Positions 1-6,970 are shown, counted from the stretch's first letter. The stretch is DNA of 16,070 nt from SZUA-430 sp044375275 (GCA_044375275.1 JBILMZ010000060.1:1-16070); one strand, 5' to 3'. Made by a program: numbers and translations. Notes: generated by a model from the sequence alone, not told the origin.

Positions 1-1
1 G

Positions 2-724
2 GAAGTGTTCCATTCGCTGCGCAAGGCGCTGAAGGATGCGGGACACAATACCAATGTCGGTGACGAGGGTGGCTTCGCACCGAACCTGAAGTCGGCCGAC
101 GAGGCACTGAGCTATGTGATGCGTGCAATCGAAGCGGCAGGCTACAAGCCCGGCGAGCACGTCAAGCTGGCGCTCGATCCGGCCTCGACCGAGTTCTTCA
201 AGAACGGGAAGTATGAACTGGAGGGCGAAGGCAAGAGCCTCGATCCCGCTGGCATGGTCAAGTTCTACGAGGACCTCTGCAAGCGCTATCCGATCGTCTC
301 GATCGAGGACGGCATGGCGGAGGATGACTGGGATGGCTGGAAGGGCCTGACCAATGCGATCGGCGCGAAGGTGCAGCTTGTCGGAGACGACCTGTTCGTG
401 ACCAATCCGGCGCGCCTGCGCATGGGCATTGAAAAGCGCACCGCCAATGCGATCCTGATCAAGGTCAACCAGATCGGCACGCTGTCCGAGACGCTGGAAG
501 CCGTCGAGACGGCGCACAAGGCGGGCTACAAGGCCGTCATGTCGCATCGCTCGGGTGAAACCGAAGACACGACGATTGCCGACCTTGCCGTCGCCACAAA
601 TTGCGGGCGCATCAAGACGGGGTCGGCCTCACGCTCGGATCGGCTGGCGAAGTACAACCAGCTCCTGCGCATCGAGGAGATGCTGGGCGCGACGGCGAAG
701 TATGCCGGAGCAGAGTTCCGCTGA
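2..724 (+). CDS. eno: Enolase, C-terminal part (5' end outside window)
   Basis: Enolase interconverts 2-phosphoglycerate and phosphoenolpyruvate in cytoplasmic glycolysis. About 240 C-terminal residues are present. The frame is open to the left edge, so roughly 185-190 N-terminal residues are missing. Family landmarks appear in order: GDEGGFAP (from 59), the Mg-ligand Asp in ALDPAS (176), Glu in SIEDG (305), Asp in GDD (386-391), the catalytic Lys in ILIKVNQIGT (461), SHRSGETED (542 onward) and the KTG lysine (614). No active-site residue in the visible part is altered. The stop at 724 is followed 13 nt later by a palindromic repeat that may help end or protect the transcript. In many Alphaproteobacteria ftsB and pdhA follow closely; here they are displaced by about 6 kb. 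Identification is very secure. Confidence 0.98.
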   Translation, partial: EVFHSLRKALKDAGHNTNVGDEGGFAPNLKSADEALSYVMRAIEAAGYKPGEHVKLALDPASTEFFKNGKYELEGEGKSLDPAGMVKFYEDLCKRYPIVSIEDGMAEDDWDGWKGLTNAIGAKVQLVGDDLFVTNPARLRMGIEKRTANAILIKVNQIGTLSETLEAVETAHKAGYKAVMSHRSGETEDTTIADLAVATNCGRIKTGSASRSDRLAKYNQLLRIEEMLGATAKYAGAEFR

Positions 725-737
725 TTCCAGCACCCTG

Positions 738-890
738 TCTCTTCCTCGCTTGCGAGGAAGTACCTGCGCACCGCAGGTGCTGCAGGGGATGGAGTTACCT
801 GACGCCAAGCCCTCCACCGTGGGTAACTCCTCCGTCTGCAGCATTGCGTGCCGCAATGCGCAGCCACCTCCTCACTGCGTGAGGAGGAAA
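738..890 (-). repeat. Palindromic intergenic repeat, copy 1 (modules B-A read leftward)
   Basis: This copy fills the gap between the convergent eno and MgtC/DUF4010 genes. Read on the minus strand it is module B (about 890-800) followed by module A (about 799-738). Stems: 741-760 (CTTCCTCGC/GCGAGGAAG), 763-786 (CCTGC-GCACC/GGTGC-GCAGG), 836-863 (CTGC-GCATTGC/GCAATGC-GCAG) and 867-887 (CCTCCTCAC/GTGAGGAGG, loop TGC). A 9-bp stem GGAGTTACC/GGTAACTCC (791-799 with 822-830) joins the two modules. Closely related copies lie at 4145-4398 and 6814-6970. Placement between two converging stop codons would suit a bidirectional terminator or mRNA 3'-end stabiliser, which is inferred. Confidence 0.9.
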
Positions 891-901
891 CGGGCGTTGA
901 G

Positions 902-2182
902 TCAGATGGATACGAAGGCGGTCGCGAGCGTCGCGGCGCCTGAGGCTACCAGCACTGTCCCTGCATTCCAGGCAAGCGGGCGGGTGCCCAGCGAGGTGGC
1001 AATGCCGGCCTTGACGATGCTGTTGGCGAGCACGGCGATGGCGATCGCGCTTGCGCCCGTGGCAAAGGGTGTGGCGTTCTGCATGCCGGCGCTGGTGAGG
1101 CGGCTGGCCGAGACTGTGGCAGCGTCTACATCGACGGCGCCCGAGATCAGGCCGCCAATGATCACGCCGATGCCGCCGGCCCATTGCTGGGCATAGTAGG
1201 ACGCGACGAGGACCGTCGCCACGACGGCGATGAACTTCACAGCGGTGCCCAGTGCATCCGGTGAGCCGGGGGCAAAGTGGGCGGGTGGTCCGGACCGGCG
1301 GGCCTGCAGGATCACGATGGCGGCCCCACCCAGTGCCACAAGCGCGCCGAGCGCGAGTGGCATGACAATGTACGGAAACAGGTCCGGGTTGAGCGTGAAC
1401 ACCAGTGCTGCCGTGCGCACGAACATGATCGACTGTGCGATCGCAATGGCGCCGGCGAGGGGCAGGGCGGCTTCCGGGGCCTCGACCGAAGCGCGCGAGG
1501 CGCTGACGGTCACGCTGGTAGAGGAGACCATGCCACCGAACAGGCCCATGACGAGGGCGCCGCGCTCGGGGCCGGCGATGCGGATGGCTGCGTATCCCGC
1601 AAGGCTCAGCGTGGCGATGACCACGACGGCCCAGCACAGTTCATAGGGATTGAGGATGCTGCCAGGTCCGTATCCCTGGTTTGGCAGGACGGGCAGCAGG
1701 ATGACGCCCACCAGCAGGATTTTCAGCACCGCCGTGATTTCAACGCGCTGCAAGCCACTGACGAACTGGTGCAGCAGGGCCTTCTGGTCGAGCAGCGCCA
1801 GCGTGACGACGGCGATCAGGGCAGACTCGGTCAGCGCGCCGCCGGCGCACAGGACGCCGAGCACATAAGTCAGCATGATGGCCACTTCCGTCGTCATGCC
1901 GCGGTCTGCCTTTTCGCGCGCCGTTTCGTTGAAGTAACTGACGACGACGAGCCCCAGGAGGCCCACGCCCATGATGGCCGGAAAGATCGCGCCGAGGCGG
2001 TCGCTCGCGGCCCCGGATGCAAAGCCGGTCAGGGCGAGCAGCGCAAATGTCCTGATGCCGGCCTCGCGTTCGCCTGTGTGCTCGGTGCGCTGCTTCCAGC
2101 CGCGTTCAATGCCAAGCACGAGGCCAATGGCCAGGGCGACGAAGAAGCGCGTGTAGAAGTCTTCCGTGTTCATGGAATCCAT
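902..2182 (-). CDS. MgtC/SapB plus DUF4010 family integral membrane protein
   Basis: Inner-membrane protein of about 426 residues with roughly 12 hydrophobic segments. The N-terminal third looks like the MgtC/SapB fold: a first helix ending in GLVLGIERGWKQR, then AGIRTFALLALTG. The C-terminal two thirds match DUF4010, with the paired motifs GGMVSSTSVTVSASRAS and GAVDVDAATVSASRL, the second a diverged repeat of the first. The family's substrate is unknown; MgtC itself is linked to Mg stress and ATP synthase control, but that should not be transferred to this protein. The ATG at 2182 is chosen because GAGAGG lies 5 nt upstream; ATG 2173 is an in-frame alternative. It is divergent from the rtcB-prfH pair and convergent with eno. 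Confidence 0.85.
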   Translation of the reverse strand: MDSMNTEDFYTRFFVALAIGLVLGIERGWKQRTEHTGEREAGIRTFALLALTGFASGAASDRLGAIFPAIMGVGLLGLVVVSYFNETAREKADRGMTTEVAIMLTYVLGVLCAGGALTESALIAVVTLALLDQKALLHQFVSGLQRVEITAVLKILLVGVILLPVLPNQGYGPGSILNPYELCWAVVVIATLSLAGYAAIRIAGPERGALVMGLFGGMVSSTSVTVSASRASVEAPEAALPLAGAIAIAQSIMFVRTAALVFTLNPDLFPYIVMPLALGALVALGGAAIVILQARRSGPPAHFAPGSPDALGTAVKFIAVVATVLVASYYAQQWAGGIGVIIGGLISGAVDVDAATVSASRLTSAGMQNATPFATGASAIAIAVLANSIVKAGIATSLGTRPLAWNAGTVLVASGAATLATAFVSI

Positions 2183-2239
2183 GTAAGCCTCTCGTTCCCG
2201 GGCCAATCAAGGCAATATTGTGGCACCTGCGGATTTTGC

Positions 2240-2266
2240 TTGAAAGTGACAGGGTGCTTCGGTAAT
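2240..2266 (+). promoter_or_regulatory. Weak candidate promoter for the rtcB-prfH transcript
   Basis: TTGAAA (2240-2245) is followed after 15 nt by GGTAAT (2261-2266), which matches TATAAT at four of six positions. The region between the divergent genes must hold a rightward promoter, but the match is poor and the spacing short. No sigma-54 element of correct spacing and no RtcR gene is visible, so the RtcR/sigma-54 control known for E. coli rtcBA is not supported here. Confidence 0.25.
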
Positions 2267-2322
2267 TGCCAGCGCCGTTGCCCAATGAAGGGCTTTGTTC
2301 CTGAACCAGAAAGGAGTGCGAC

Positions 2323-2421
2323 ATGAGTCAGACGACCCAACTTACTGCAGCCACTTCTTTCGTTAACGTTCAGGAAGAAAATACATGGGCCATTCCCGTG
2401 AAGACAACGCCGGGAGCCTGA
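2323..2421 (+). CDS. Possible 32-residue leader peptide or small protein overlapping the rtcB start
   Basis: ATG 2323 follows a strong Shine-Dalgarno, AAGGAG at 2311-2316, with 6 nt spacing. The frame reads 32 residues (MSQTTQLTAATS..., ending KTTPGA) to TGA 2419-2421. It runs out of frame through the rtcB start at 2385 and overlaps rtcB by 37 nt. The ribosome site is better than the one for rtcB, which suggests translational coupling or a small protein made with the ligase. No family was recognised, there is no signal peptide or membrane segment, and the peptide is hydrophilic. It could also be a fortuitous ORF. Conservation at other RtcB2-PrfH loci would decide. Confidence 0.4.
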   Translation: MSQTTQLTAATSFVNVQEENTWAIPVKTTPGA

Positions 2422-3524
2422 AGAAGGCCAGCGTCACACTCATTGCGTCCCCGTCCAGCTGGATCGAGCAGGCCGCGATCGACCAACTCAATCACAACGC
2501 GACGCTCGAAGGCATCGAGCGCGTCGTTGGCCTGCCGGATCTCCATGCGGGGCGCGGCATTGCGGTCGGCGCGGCCTTCTGGTCGCGCACGCATGTTTAT
2601 CCGCATCTGGTCGGTAACGACATTGGCTGTGGCATGTCGCTCTTGCAGACAAGCCAGATGCGTCGCCGCTTCAAGCCGGATGCTGCAGAGAAACGCCTGA
2701 CCGGGCTGGAAGGCCCTTGGGAGGGTGACCATCGTGCGCTGCTGGCTGAAGCCGGTCTGCCCGAAGTGCTGATGGGCGAGGCCCTTGGCAGCATCGGTGG
2801 CGGCAACCACTTTGCAGAGCTTCTGTGCCTGGAGGCGGTTGAAAACCCGGCGCGGTTTGCAGCGCTCGGGCTGGATGCAGAGCGCGTACACCTGATGGTG
2901 CACAGCGGATCGCGCGGGCTCGGCAATGCGATCCTCATGCGCCATCTCGACAGCCAGGCGGTCCAGCCGCTTATGGCGGGAACGGACCGATGCGCAGCCT
3001 ATCTGCGCGACCACGACCAGGCGGTTGCGTGGGCGGTCCTCAACCGGCACGTCATCGCGCAGCGCCTGTTCGAGCGGCTGGGTATCGAGGGCACGCGCCT
3101 GCTCGACATCTGCCACAACAGCGTGACGGCACATGAAGGCGGCTGGCTCCACCGCAAGGGGGCCGCGCCTGCTGACAAGGGGGTGATCGTCGTGCCGGGA
3201 TCGCGGGGCGACCTTACCTATATCGTCGAACCCCGGCTGGATGGAGCGGATCGTGCGCTGCACTCGCTGGCCCACGGCGCGGGGCGCAAATGGAGCCGCA
3301 GCGAGGCGCGCGCGAAGCTCGACCGCAAGTATACGATCGCGGACCTCCAGCGCACGAAGCTTGGAAGCCGCGTGATCTGCGAGGACCGTGAGTTGATCTA
3401 TGAGGAGGCGCCCCAGGCCTACAAGGCGATCCATCAGGTGATCCATGACCTGCAGGACGCCGGGCTTGTCGATGTCGTTGCGACGCTGCGCCCGCTCATC
3501 ACCTACAAGACGAGGCGCACATGA
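2385..3524 (+). CDS. rtcB: RtcB-family 3'-phosphate RNA ligase of the PrfH-linked type (RtcB2)
   Basis: RtcB ligases join a 2',3'-cyclic phosphate or 3'-phosphate end to a 5'-OH using GTP and Mn2+. The product has 379 residues, about the length of RtcB2 and shorter than many canonical RtcBs. Visible active-site elements are DLHAG (D52, H54), VGNDIGCGM (D79, C82), GGGNHF (N141, H142), HSGSRG (H173), CHN (H244) and AHGAGR, where H297 is the expected guanylated histidine. All expected metal ligands are present. ATG 2385 has AGGAAG 7 nt upstream. The stop overlaps the prfH start by 4 nt (ATGA), so the two are translationally coupled. This pairing marks the ribosome-repair branch: published work on E. 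coli RtcB2-PrfH links it to colicin E3-type cuts in 16S rRNA. Confidence 0.95.
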   Translation: MGHSREDNAGSLKKASVTLIASPSSWIEQAAIDQLNHNATLEGIERVVGLPDLHAGRGIAVGAAFWSRTHVYPHLVGNDIGCGMSLLQTSQMRRRFKPDAAEKRLTGLEGPWEGDHRALLAEAGLPEVLMGEALGSIGGGNHFAELLCLEAVENPARFAALGLDAERVHLMVHSGSRGLGNAILMRHLDSQAVQPLMAGTDRCAAYLRDHDQAVAWAVLNRHVIAQRLFERLGIEGTRLLDICHNSVTAHEGGWLHRKGAAPADKGVIVVPGSRGDLTYIVEPRLDGADRALHSLAHGAGRKWSRSEARAKLDRKYTIADLQRTKLGSRVICEDRELIYEEAPQAYKAIHQVIHDLQDAGLVDVVATLRPLITYKTRRT

Positions 3525-4141
3525 GCGAGATCATCCTTCAAGTGACGTCGGGCCAGGGCCCTGATGAGTGCGAGTGGGTGGTCAGCCAGCTCGTGCAGGT
3601 GTTCAGTCGGGAGGCTGCCGCCGAGGGGCTTGAGTGCTTGCCAGTCGAGCCCATTGACGGTCCGGTGCCTTCCGCGCTGCTGCGCGTTTCCGGGGACGGG
3701 GCAGAAGGCTTTGCGGCGGCGCGGACGGGCACCGTGCGGTGGATCGGTGACAGCACGTTCAGGCCCGGGCACAAGCGCCGGAACTGGTTCGTGGGCGTCA
3801 TTATCCTTCCAGAAGGTGGCAATGTGCCGGACCTCCATGAGAAGGATATTGTGTATCAGACGCTGCGCGCTTCCGGTCCCGGCGGGCAGCACGTCAACAA
3901 GACCGAAAGCGCCGTGCGGGCCACGCATGAGCCGACGGGGCTTGCGGTCGTGTCCCAGGAGCAGCGCTCGCAGCAGGCGAACCGGAAGGTGGCGCGTCTC
4001 AAGCTGTCCCTTCTTCTCGAGCAACGCCGTGCGCAGGAACAGGCGCGTGGCCGGCAGGCGCTCTGGTCCCAGCACCAGTCGCTGGAGCGTGGGAATGAGG
4101 TGCGGCGCTATGAGGGGGTGGGGTTCAGGTTGAGGAAGTAG
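3521..4141 (+). CDS. prfH: Peptide chain release factor H homologue
   Basis: PrfH resembles class-I release factors but lacks the stop-codon-reading domain. It frees nascent peptide from ribosomes whose 16S decoding centre has been cut, so that RtcB2 can reseal the rRNA. The 206-residue length matches the family. The peptidyl-tRNA hydrolysis loop GPGGQHVNKTESAVR is intact, with GGQ at residues 121-123, followed by the basic stretch QQANRKVARLKL and a Lys/Arg-rich C-terminus. Neither a PxT nor an SPF codon-recognition motif is present. The N-terminal 100 residues form the accessory domain typical of PrfH. Its start overlaps the rtcB stop in ATGA. A palindromic repeat begins 4 nt after its stop. 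Confidence 0.94.
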   Translation: MSEIILQVTSGQGPDECEWVVSQLVQVFSREAAAEGLECLPVEPIDGPVPSALLRVSGDGAEGFAAARTGTVRWIGDSTFRPGHKRRNWFVGVIILPEGGNVPDLHEKDIVYQTLRASGPGGQHVNKTESAVRATHEPTGLAVVSQEQRSQQANRKVARLKLSLLLEQRRAQEQARGRQALWSQHQSLERGNEVRRYEGVGFRLRK

Positions 4142-4144
4142 CGC

Positions 4145-4398
4145 GCCAAGAAACTCCATCCCCTGCAGCAGGCTTCGCCTGCGCAGGTACTTCCTCACTG
4201 CGTGAGGAAGAGACGAAGGGTGCGTCTCCTCCTCATGGAGTGAGGAGGTGGCTGCGCATTGCGGCAGCAATGCTGCAGACGGAGGAGTTACCCACGGTGG
4301 AGAGCTTGGCGCCAAGGAACTCCATCCCCTGCAGCACCTGCGGTGCGCAGGGACTTCCTCGCGAGCGAGGAAGAGGCAAGCGTGGGTTTCCTCCACGC
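4145..4398 (+). repeat. Palindromic intergenic repeat, copy 2 (modules A-B-A plus B remnant)
   Basis: This copy occupies most of the 330-bp gap between prfH and the GAPDH gene. Module A is at 4145-4213 (stems 4162-4187 and 4190-4210), module B at 4225-4310 (stems 4228-4248 and 4252-4278), and a second A at 4311-4375. A degenerate start of another B follows, in which GCGTGG/CCACGC pairs at 4380-4398. The first A differs from the others in its stem sequences (GCAGGC/GCCTGC in place of GCACC/GGTGC, and CTTCCTCAC/GTGAGGAAG in place of CTTCCTCGC/GCGAGGAAG), yet pairing is preserved. The A-B-A order shows that the modules behave as units that can be chained. Confidence 0.9.
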
Positions 4399-4411
4399 GT
4401 TGGGTTGCAGG

Positions 4412-4429
4412 TTGTCATCAAACCGTCAC
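4412..4429 (+). promoter_or_regulatory. PHO box (PhoB operator) upstream of GAPDH-arsJ
   Basis: The 18-mer is TTGTCAT-CAAA-CCGTCAC. It matches the PhoB consensus CTGTCAT-N4-CTGTCAY at 12 of 14 half-site positions, with GTCA repeated exactly 11 bp apart. It ends 9 bp before a -10-like TATAGA. In E. coli phoA the PHO box ends 10 bp before TATAGT, so the architecture is nearly the same. Inference: the GAPDH-arsJ operon is induced during phosphate limitation, when high-affinity phosphate uptake would also bring in arsenate. No phoB gene is in the window. Confidence 0.7.
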
Positions 4430-4438
4430 GCAGTTTGC

Positions 4439-4444
4439 TATAGA
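4439..4444 (+). promoter_or_regulatory. -10 element of the GAPDH-arsJ promoter
   Basis: TATAGA, matching TATAAT at four of six positions, lies 9 bp after the PHO box and 27 bp before the ATG at 4472. No good -35 sits at 16-18 bp, which is normal for PhoB-activated promoters where the PHO box takes its place. Transcription would begin near 4451 and give a leader of about 20 nt. Confidence 0.55.
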
Positions 4445-4471
4445 TGCTTCAACGATCGTGGAGATATCGAA

Positions 4472-5515
4472 ATGAGAGTTGGCATCAATGGCATGGGGCG
4501 CATCGGGCGGCTGGCTTTGCGGGCGGCCATGGGGGCGGCGTTGCGGCCTTCGGATGATCCCCGTGCTTCGAACCGGCTGGATGTCGTGCATGTGAATGAA
4601 ATCAAGGGCGGAGCGACGGCGGTCGCGCATCTGCTTGAGTTTGACTCGATGCAGGGACGCTGGCGCACCGGGATCTCGGCGGACGGGGCAAACGCCATCT
4701 CGATATCCGGGCGCAGGATGGGATTTTCCGAGCACAAGGCTTCCGCCGAGATTCCGTGGGGCGATCTGGGTGTCGACCTGGTGCTGGAGTGCACGGGCAA
4801 GTTTCTCGATCGAAAGACGCTGGACGGCCACCTTGAGCGCGGTGCCAAGCGGGTGATCGTGGCGGCGCCCGTGAAGGTGGACGACGTGCTGAACATTGTC
4901 GTGGGCGTGAATGACCATCTCTACGACCGGGCGCGCCATGACATCGTAACGGCGGCCTCGTGTACCACCAACTGCCTCGCGCCAGTGGTGAAGGTGCTGC
5001 ATGAATCCATCGGCATCCGCCACGGTCAGATCACCACGATCCATGATCCGACGAATACCAATGTCGTGGTCGATGCGCCGCACAAGGACCTGCGCCGCGC
5101 GAGATCCGCGATGCTGTCGCTGCAGCCCACCACGACGGGCAGTGCCACGGCCATAGCGCTCATCTATCCCGAACTGAAGGGCAAGCTCGACGGCCATGCC
5201 GTGCGCGCGCCTGTGCTGAACGCCTCACTGACCGATTGTGTGTTCGAGATGGCGCGTGCGGTCTCGGCGCCGGAAGTGAATGACCTGTTCCGCAAGGCGG
5301 CTGTGGGTCCGCTTGCGGGTATCCTCGGTTTCGAGGCCAAGCCCCTGGTCTCGATCGATTACCAGGGAGACACGCGCTCGTCGATCATTGACGGGCTGTC
5401 GACACTTGTTACCAATGGAACGATGCTCAAGGTCTATGCGTGGTACGACAATGAAATGGGATATGCCTGCCGGATGGTTGACCTGGCAAAGCACATTGAA
5501 GCCCGGGGGCTCTGA
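4472..5515 (+). CDS. gap: ArsJ-associated glyceraldehyde-3-phosphate dehydrogenase
   Basis: The 347-residue product is an NAD-dependent GAPDH. With arsenate in place of phosphate such an enzyme forms 1-arseno-3-phosphoglycerate, the substrate of ArsJ. The NAD-binding start is MRVGINGMGRIGR. The catalytic cysteine is C164 in AASCTTNCLAPV and the partner histidine is H191. Around H191 the sequence reads TIHDPTNTNVVVDAPHKDLRR instead of the TVHAYTxDQ typical of glycolytic GAPDHs, which fits a specialised subgroup. An N-terminal insertion near residues 23-35 (RPSDDPRASNRLD) also sets it apart. ATG 4472 is chosen because GGAGA lies 7 nt upstream and the dinucleotide fold starts there. The stop is 2 nt before arsJ. 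A second, glycolytic GAPDH is expected elsewhere in the genome. Confidence 0.93.
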   Translation: MRVGINGMGRIGRLALRAAMGAALRPSDDPRASNRLDVVHVNEIKGGATAVAHLLEFDSMQGRWRTGISADGANAISISGRRMGFSEHKASAEIPWGDLGVDLVLECTGKFLDRKTLDGHLERGAKRVIVAAPVKVDDVLNIVVGVNDHLYDRARHDIVTAASCTTNCLAPVVKVLHESIGIRHGQITTIHDPTNTNVVVDAPHKDLRRARSAMLSLQPTTTGSATAIALIYPELKGKLDGHAVRAPVLNASLTDCVFEMARAVSAPEVNDLFRKAAVGPLAGILGFEAKPLVSIDYQGDTRSSIIDGLSTLVTNGTMLKVYAWYDNEMGYACRMVDLAKHIEARGL

Positions 5516-5517
5516 CC

Positions 5518-6795
5518 ATGGCTGAGGCCGCCAGCGGCGCGCCTGCACCTGCTGGCGGCGGTGCGGGCCTGCGCAACTATGCGATCGTGACGGCGGCGTA
5601 TTGGGGCTTCACGCTGACCGACGGCGCCCTGCGCATGCTGGTGCTGTTCACCTTTTTCAAGCTTGGCTATTCGCCTTTCACCCTGGCGTTCCTGTTCCTG
5701 CTTTATGAGGCGGCCGGCATCCTCGCCAACATGATCGGCGGCTGGCTGGCCTCGCGTCATGGCATCAAGCGGATGCTGATCGTCGGGCTGACGACGCAGA
5801 TCACGGGCTTCCTCATCCTGTCCGCGATGAACCCCGGATGGGAGGTTGCGTTCCTTGTTACGTGGGTGGTGCTGGCACAGGGTATTTGCGGCGTTGCCAA
5901 GGACCTGACCAAGACGGCTTCAAAGTCGGCCATCAAGCTGACGGAGGCCGAAGCCAAAGGTGACGGGCAGGGGCGTCTGTTCAAGTGGGTGGCGTGGTTC
6001 ACGGGCTCGAAGAACGCCATGAAGGGGCTGGGTTTCTTTCTGGGCGGCGTCCTGCTTGAAGCCTTCGGGTTCGCGCTGTCGCTGTGGCTCATGGCGGGTG
6101 CGCTGGCGATCGTGCTGATTGGCGTCGTGTTTTCGTTGCCGTTGCTGAAGGGCAAGTCGAAGCCCAGCAAGTCGGTGAAGGAGCTCTTTGGCAAGAACAA
6201 GGGCGTCAACCTGCTCGCGCTTGCCCGCATTGGCCTGTTCGGCGCGCGCGATGTCTGGTTCGTTGTCGGCGTGCCGGTGTTTCTCTATGCGAATGGCTGG
6301 ACGTTTCCGATGGTGGGTGCGTTTCTGGCGGCATGGACGATCGGCTACGGCGTGGTCCAGGCAGCGGCGCCTGCCGTGATCCGGCGCAGTGCCGACGGGC
6401 TGTCCAGCGAGGTTCCGGCCGCGCAATTGTGGTCGCTCATGCTGCTGGTGGTGCCGCTGGTGCTTGCCGGCGTGCTGGCACTGGATCCGCCGCGGCCTGA
6501 TGTCATTCTGGTTGCAACCTTGTGCCTGTTCGGCGTGATTTTCGCCGTCAACTCGTCTGTCCATTCCTATCTGATCCTCGCCTATGCGGGCTCGGAGAAG
6601 GCGGCTGAAGATGTCGGTTTCTATTACGCCGCCAATGCCGCCGGCCGCTTTACCGGCACGCTCCTGTCGGGCCTCCTGTTCCAGTGGGGCGGGATTGGTG
6701 CCTGTCTCCTGGGTTCGGGCGTGATGCTTGCCACGTGCTGGCTGGCGACGCAGGCGCTGCCTGGTGCGAGTGGTGCTGGCTCACCCGGAGAGTAA
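5518..6795 (+). CDS. arsJ: ArsJ, organo-arsenical efflux permease (major facilitator superfamily)
   Basis: ArsJ exports 1-arseno-3-phosphoglycerate, which then breaks down to arsenate outside the cell; together with its GAPDH partner it confers arsenate resistance (established in Pseudomonas). The product has 425 residues and about 12 hydrophobic segments. The opening NYAIVTAAYWGFTLTDGALRM is characteristic of ArsJ, as is the intracellular loop AKDLTKTASKSAIKL (about residues 128-142). A short Ala/Gly/Pro-rich N-terminal tail precedes the first helix. A central cytoplasmic loop (KGKSKPSKSVKELFGKNKGVN) separates the two six-helix halves. The start is 2 nt after the GAPDH stop, so the pair forms one operon. 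No arsR, arsC or acr3 is adjacent, which is unusual for ars loci; control may come from PhoB instead. Confidence 0.93.
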   Translation: MAEAASGAPAPAGGGAGLRNYAIVTAAYWGFTLTDGALRMLVLFTFFKLGYSPFTLAFLFLLYEAAGILANMIGGWLASRHGIKRMLIVGLTTQITGFLILSAMNPGWEVAFLVTWVVLAQGICGVAKDLTKTASKSAIKLTEAEAKGDGQGRLFKWVAWFTGSKNAMKGLGFFLGGVLLEAFGFALSLWLMAGALAIVLIGVVFSLPLLKGKSKPSKSVKELFGKNKGVNLLALARIGLFGARDVWFVVGVPVFLYANGWTFPMVGAFLAAWTIGYGVVQAAAPAVIRRSADGLSSEVPAAQLWSLMLLVVPLVLAGVLALDPPRPDVILVATLCLFGVIFAVNSSVHSYLILAYAGSEKAAEDVGFYYAANAAGRFTGTLLSGLLFQWGGIGACLLGSGVMLATCWLATQALPGASGAGSPGE

Positions 6796-6813
6796 TGGGT
6801 CCTCACGCATGAG

Positions 6814-6970
6814 TGCCAGGTAACTCCATCCCCTGCAGCACCTTTGGTGCGCAGGGACTTCCTCGCAAGCGAGGAAGAGACGAGCGTGTGTTTCCTCCTC
6901 ACGGGAGTGAGGAGGTGGCTGCGCGCCGCGTTAGCGGCGCTGCAGACGGAGGAGTTACTCACGCTGGAGG
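6814..6970 (+). repeat. Palindromic intergenic repeat, copy 3 (modules A-B)
   Basis: This copy begins 18 nt after the arsJ stop. Module A (6814-6880) has stems 6832-6855 and 6858-6877. Module B (6891-6970) has stems 6894-6915 (CCTCCTCAC/GTGAGGAGG) and 6919-6945. In the last stem GCGCCGC/GCGGCGC replaces the GCATTGC/GCAATGC of the other two copies, so both arms changed together. An outer stem GTAACTCC/GGAGTTAC (6820-6827 with 6951-6958) encloses all four hairpins, giving a cloverleaf-like fold. Confidence 0.9.

Noticed and set aside
2220..2241. Sigma-54-like TGGCAC...TTGCTT upstream of rtcB
   Set aside because: The GG and GC dinucleotides are 16 bp apart rather than 12, and no RtcR-type activator is nearby.
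3503..4396. A minus-strand frame of about 297 codons covering prfH and repeat copy 2
   Set aside because: It translates the palindromic repeat and the antisense of prfH. Similar peptides recur at the other repeat copies only because the DNA is repeated.
4472..5515. The GAPDH gene as the housekeeping glycolytic enzyme
   Set aside because: Its tight linkage to arsJ, the altered block after the catalytic histidine and the N-terminal insertion all point to the arsenate-linked paralogue.
4145..6970. The repeated palindromes as a CRISPR array
   Set aside because: Copies are kilobases apart, lie in single intergenic gaps, have no spacers of even length, and there are no cas genes.
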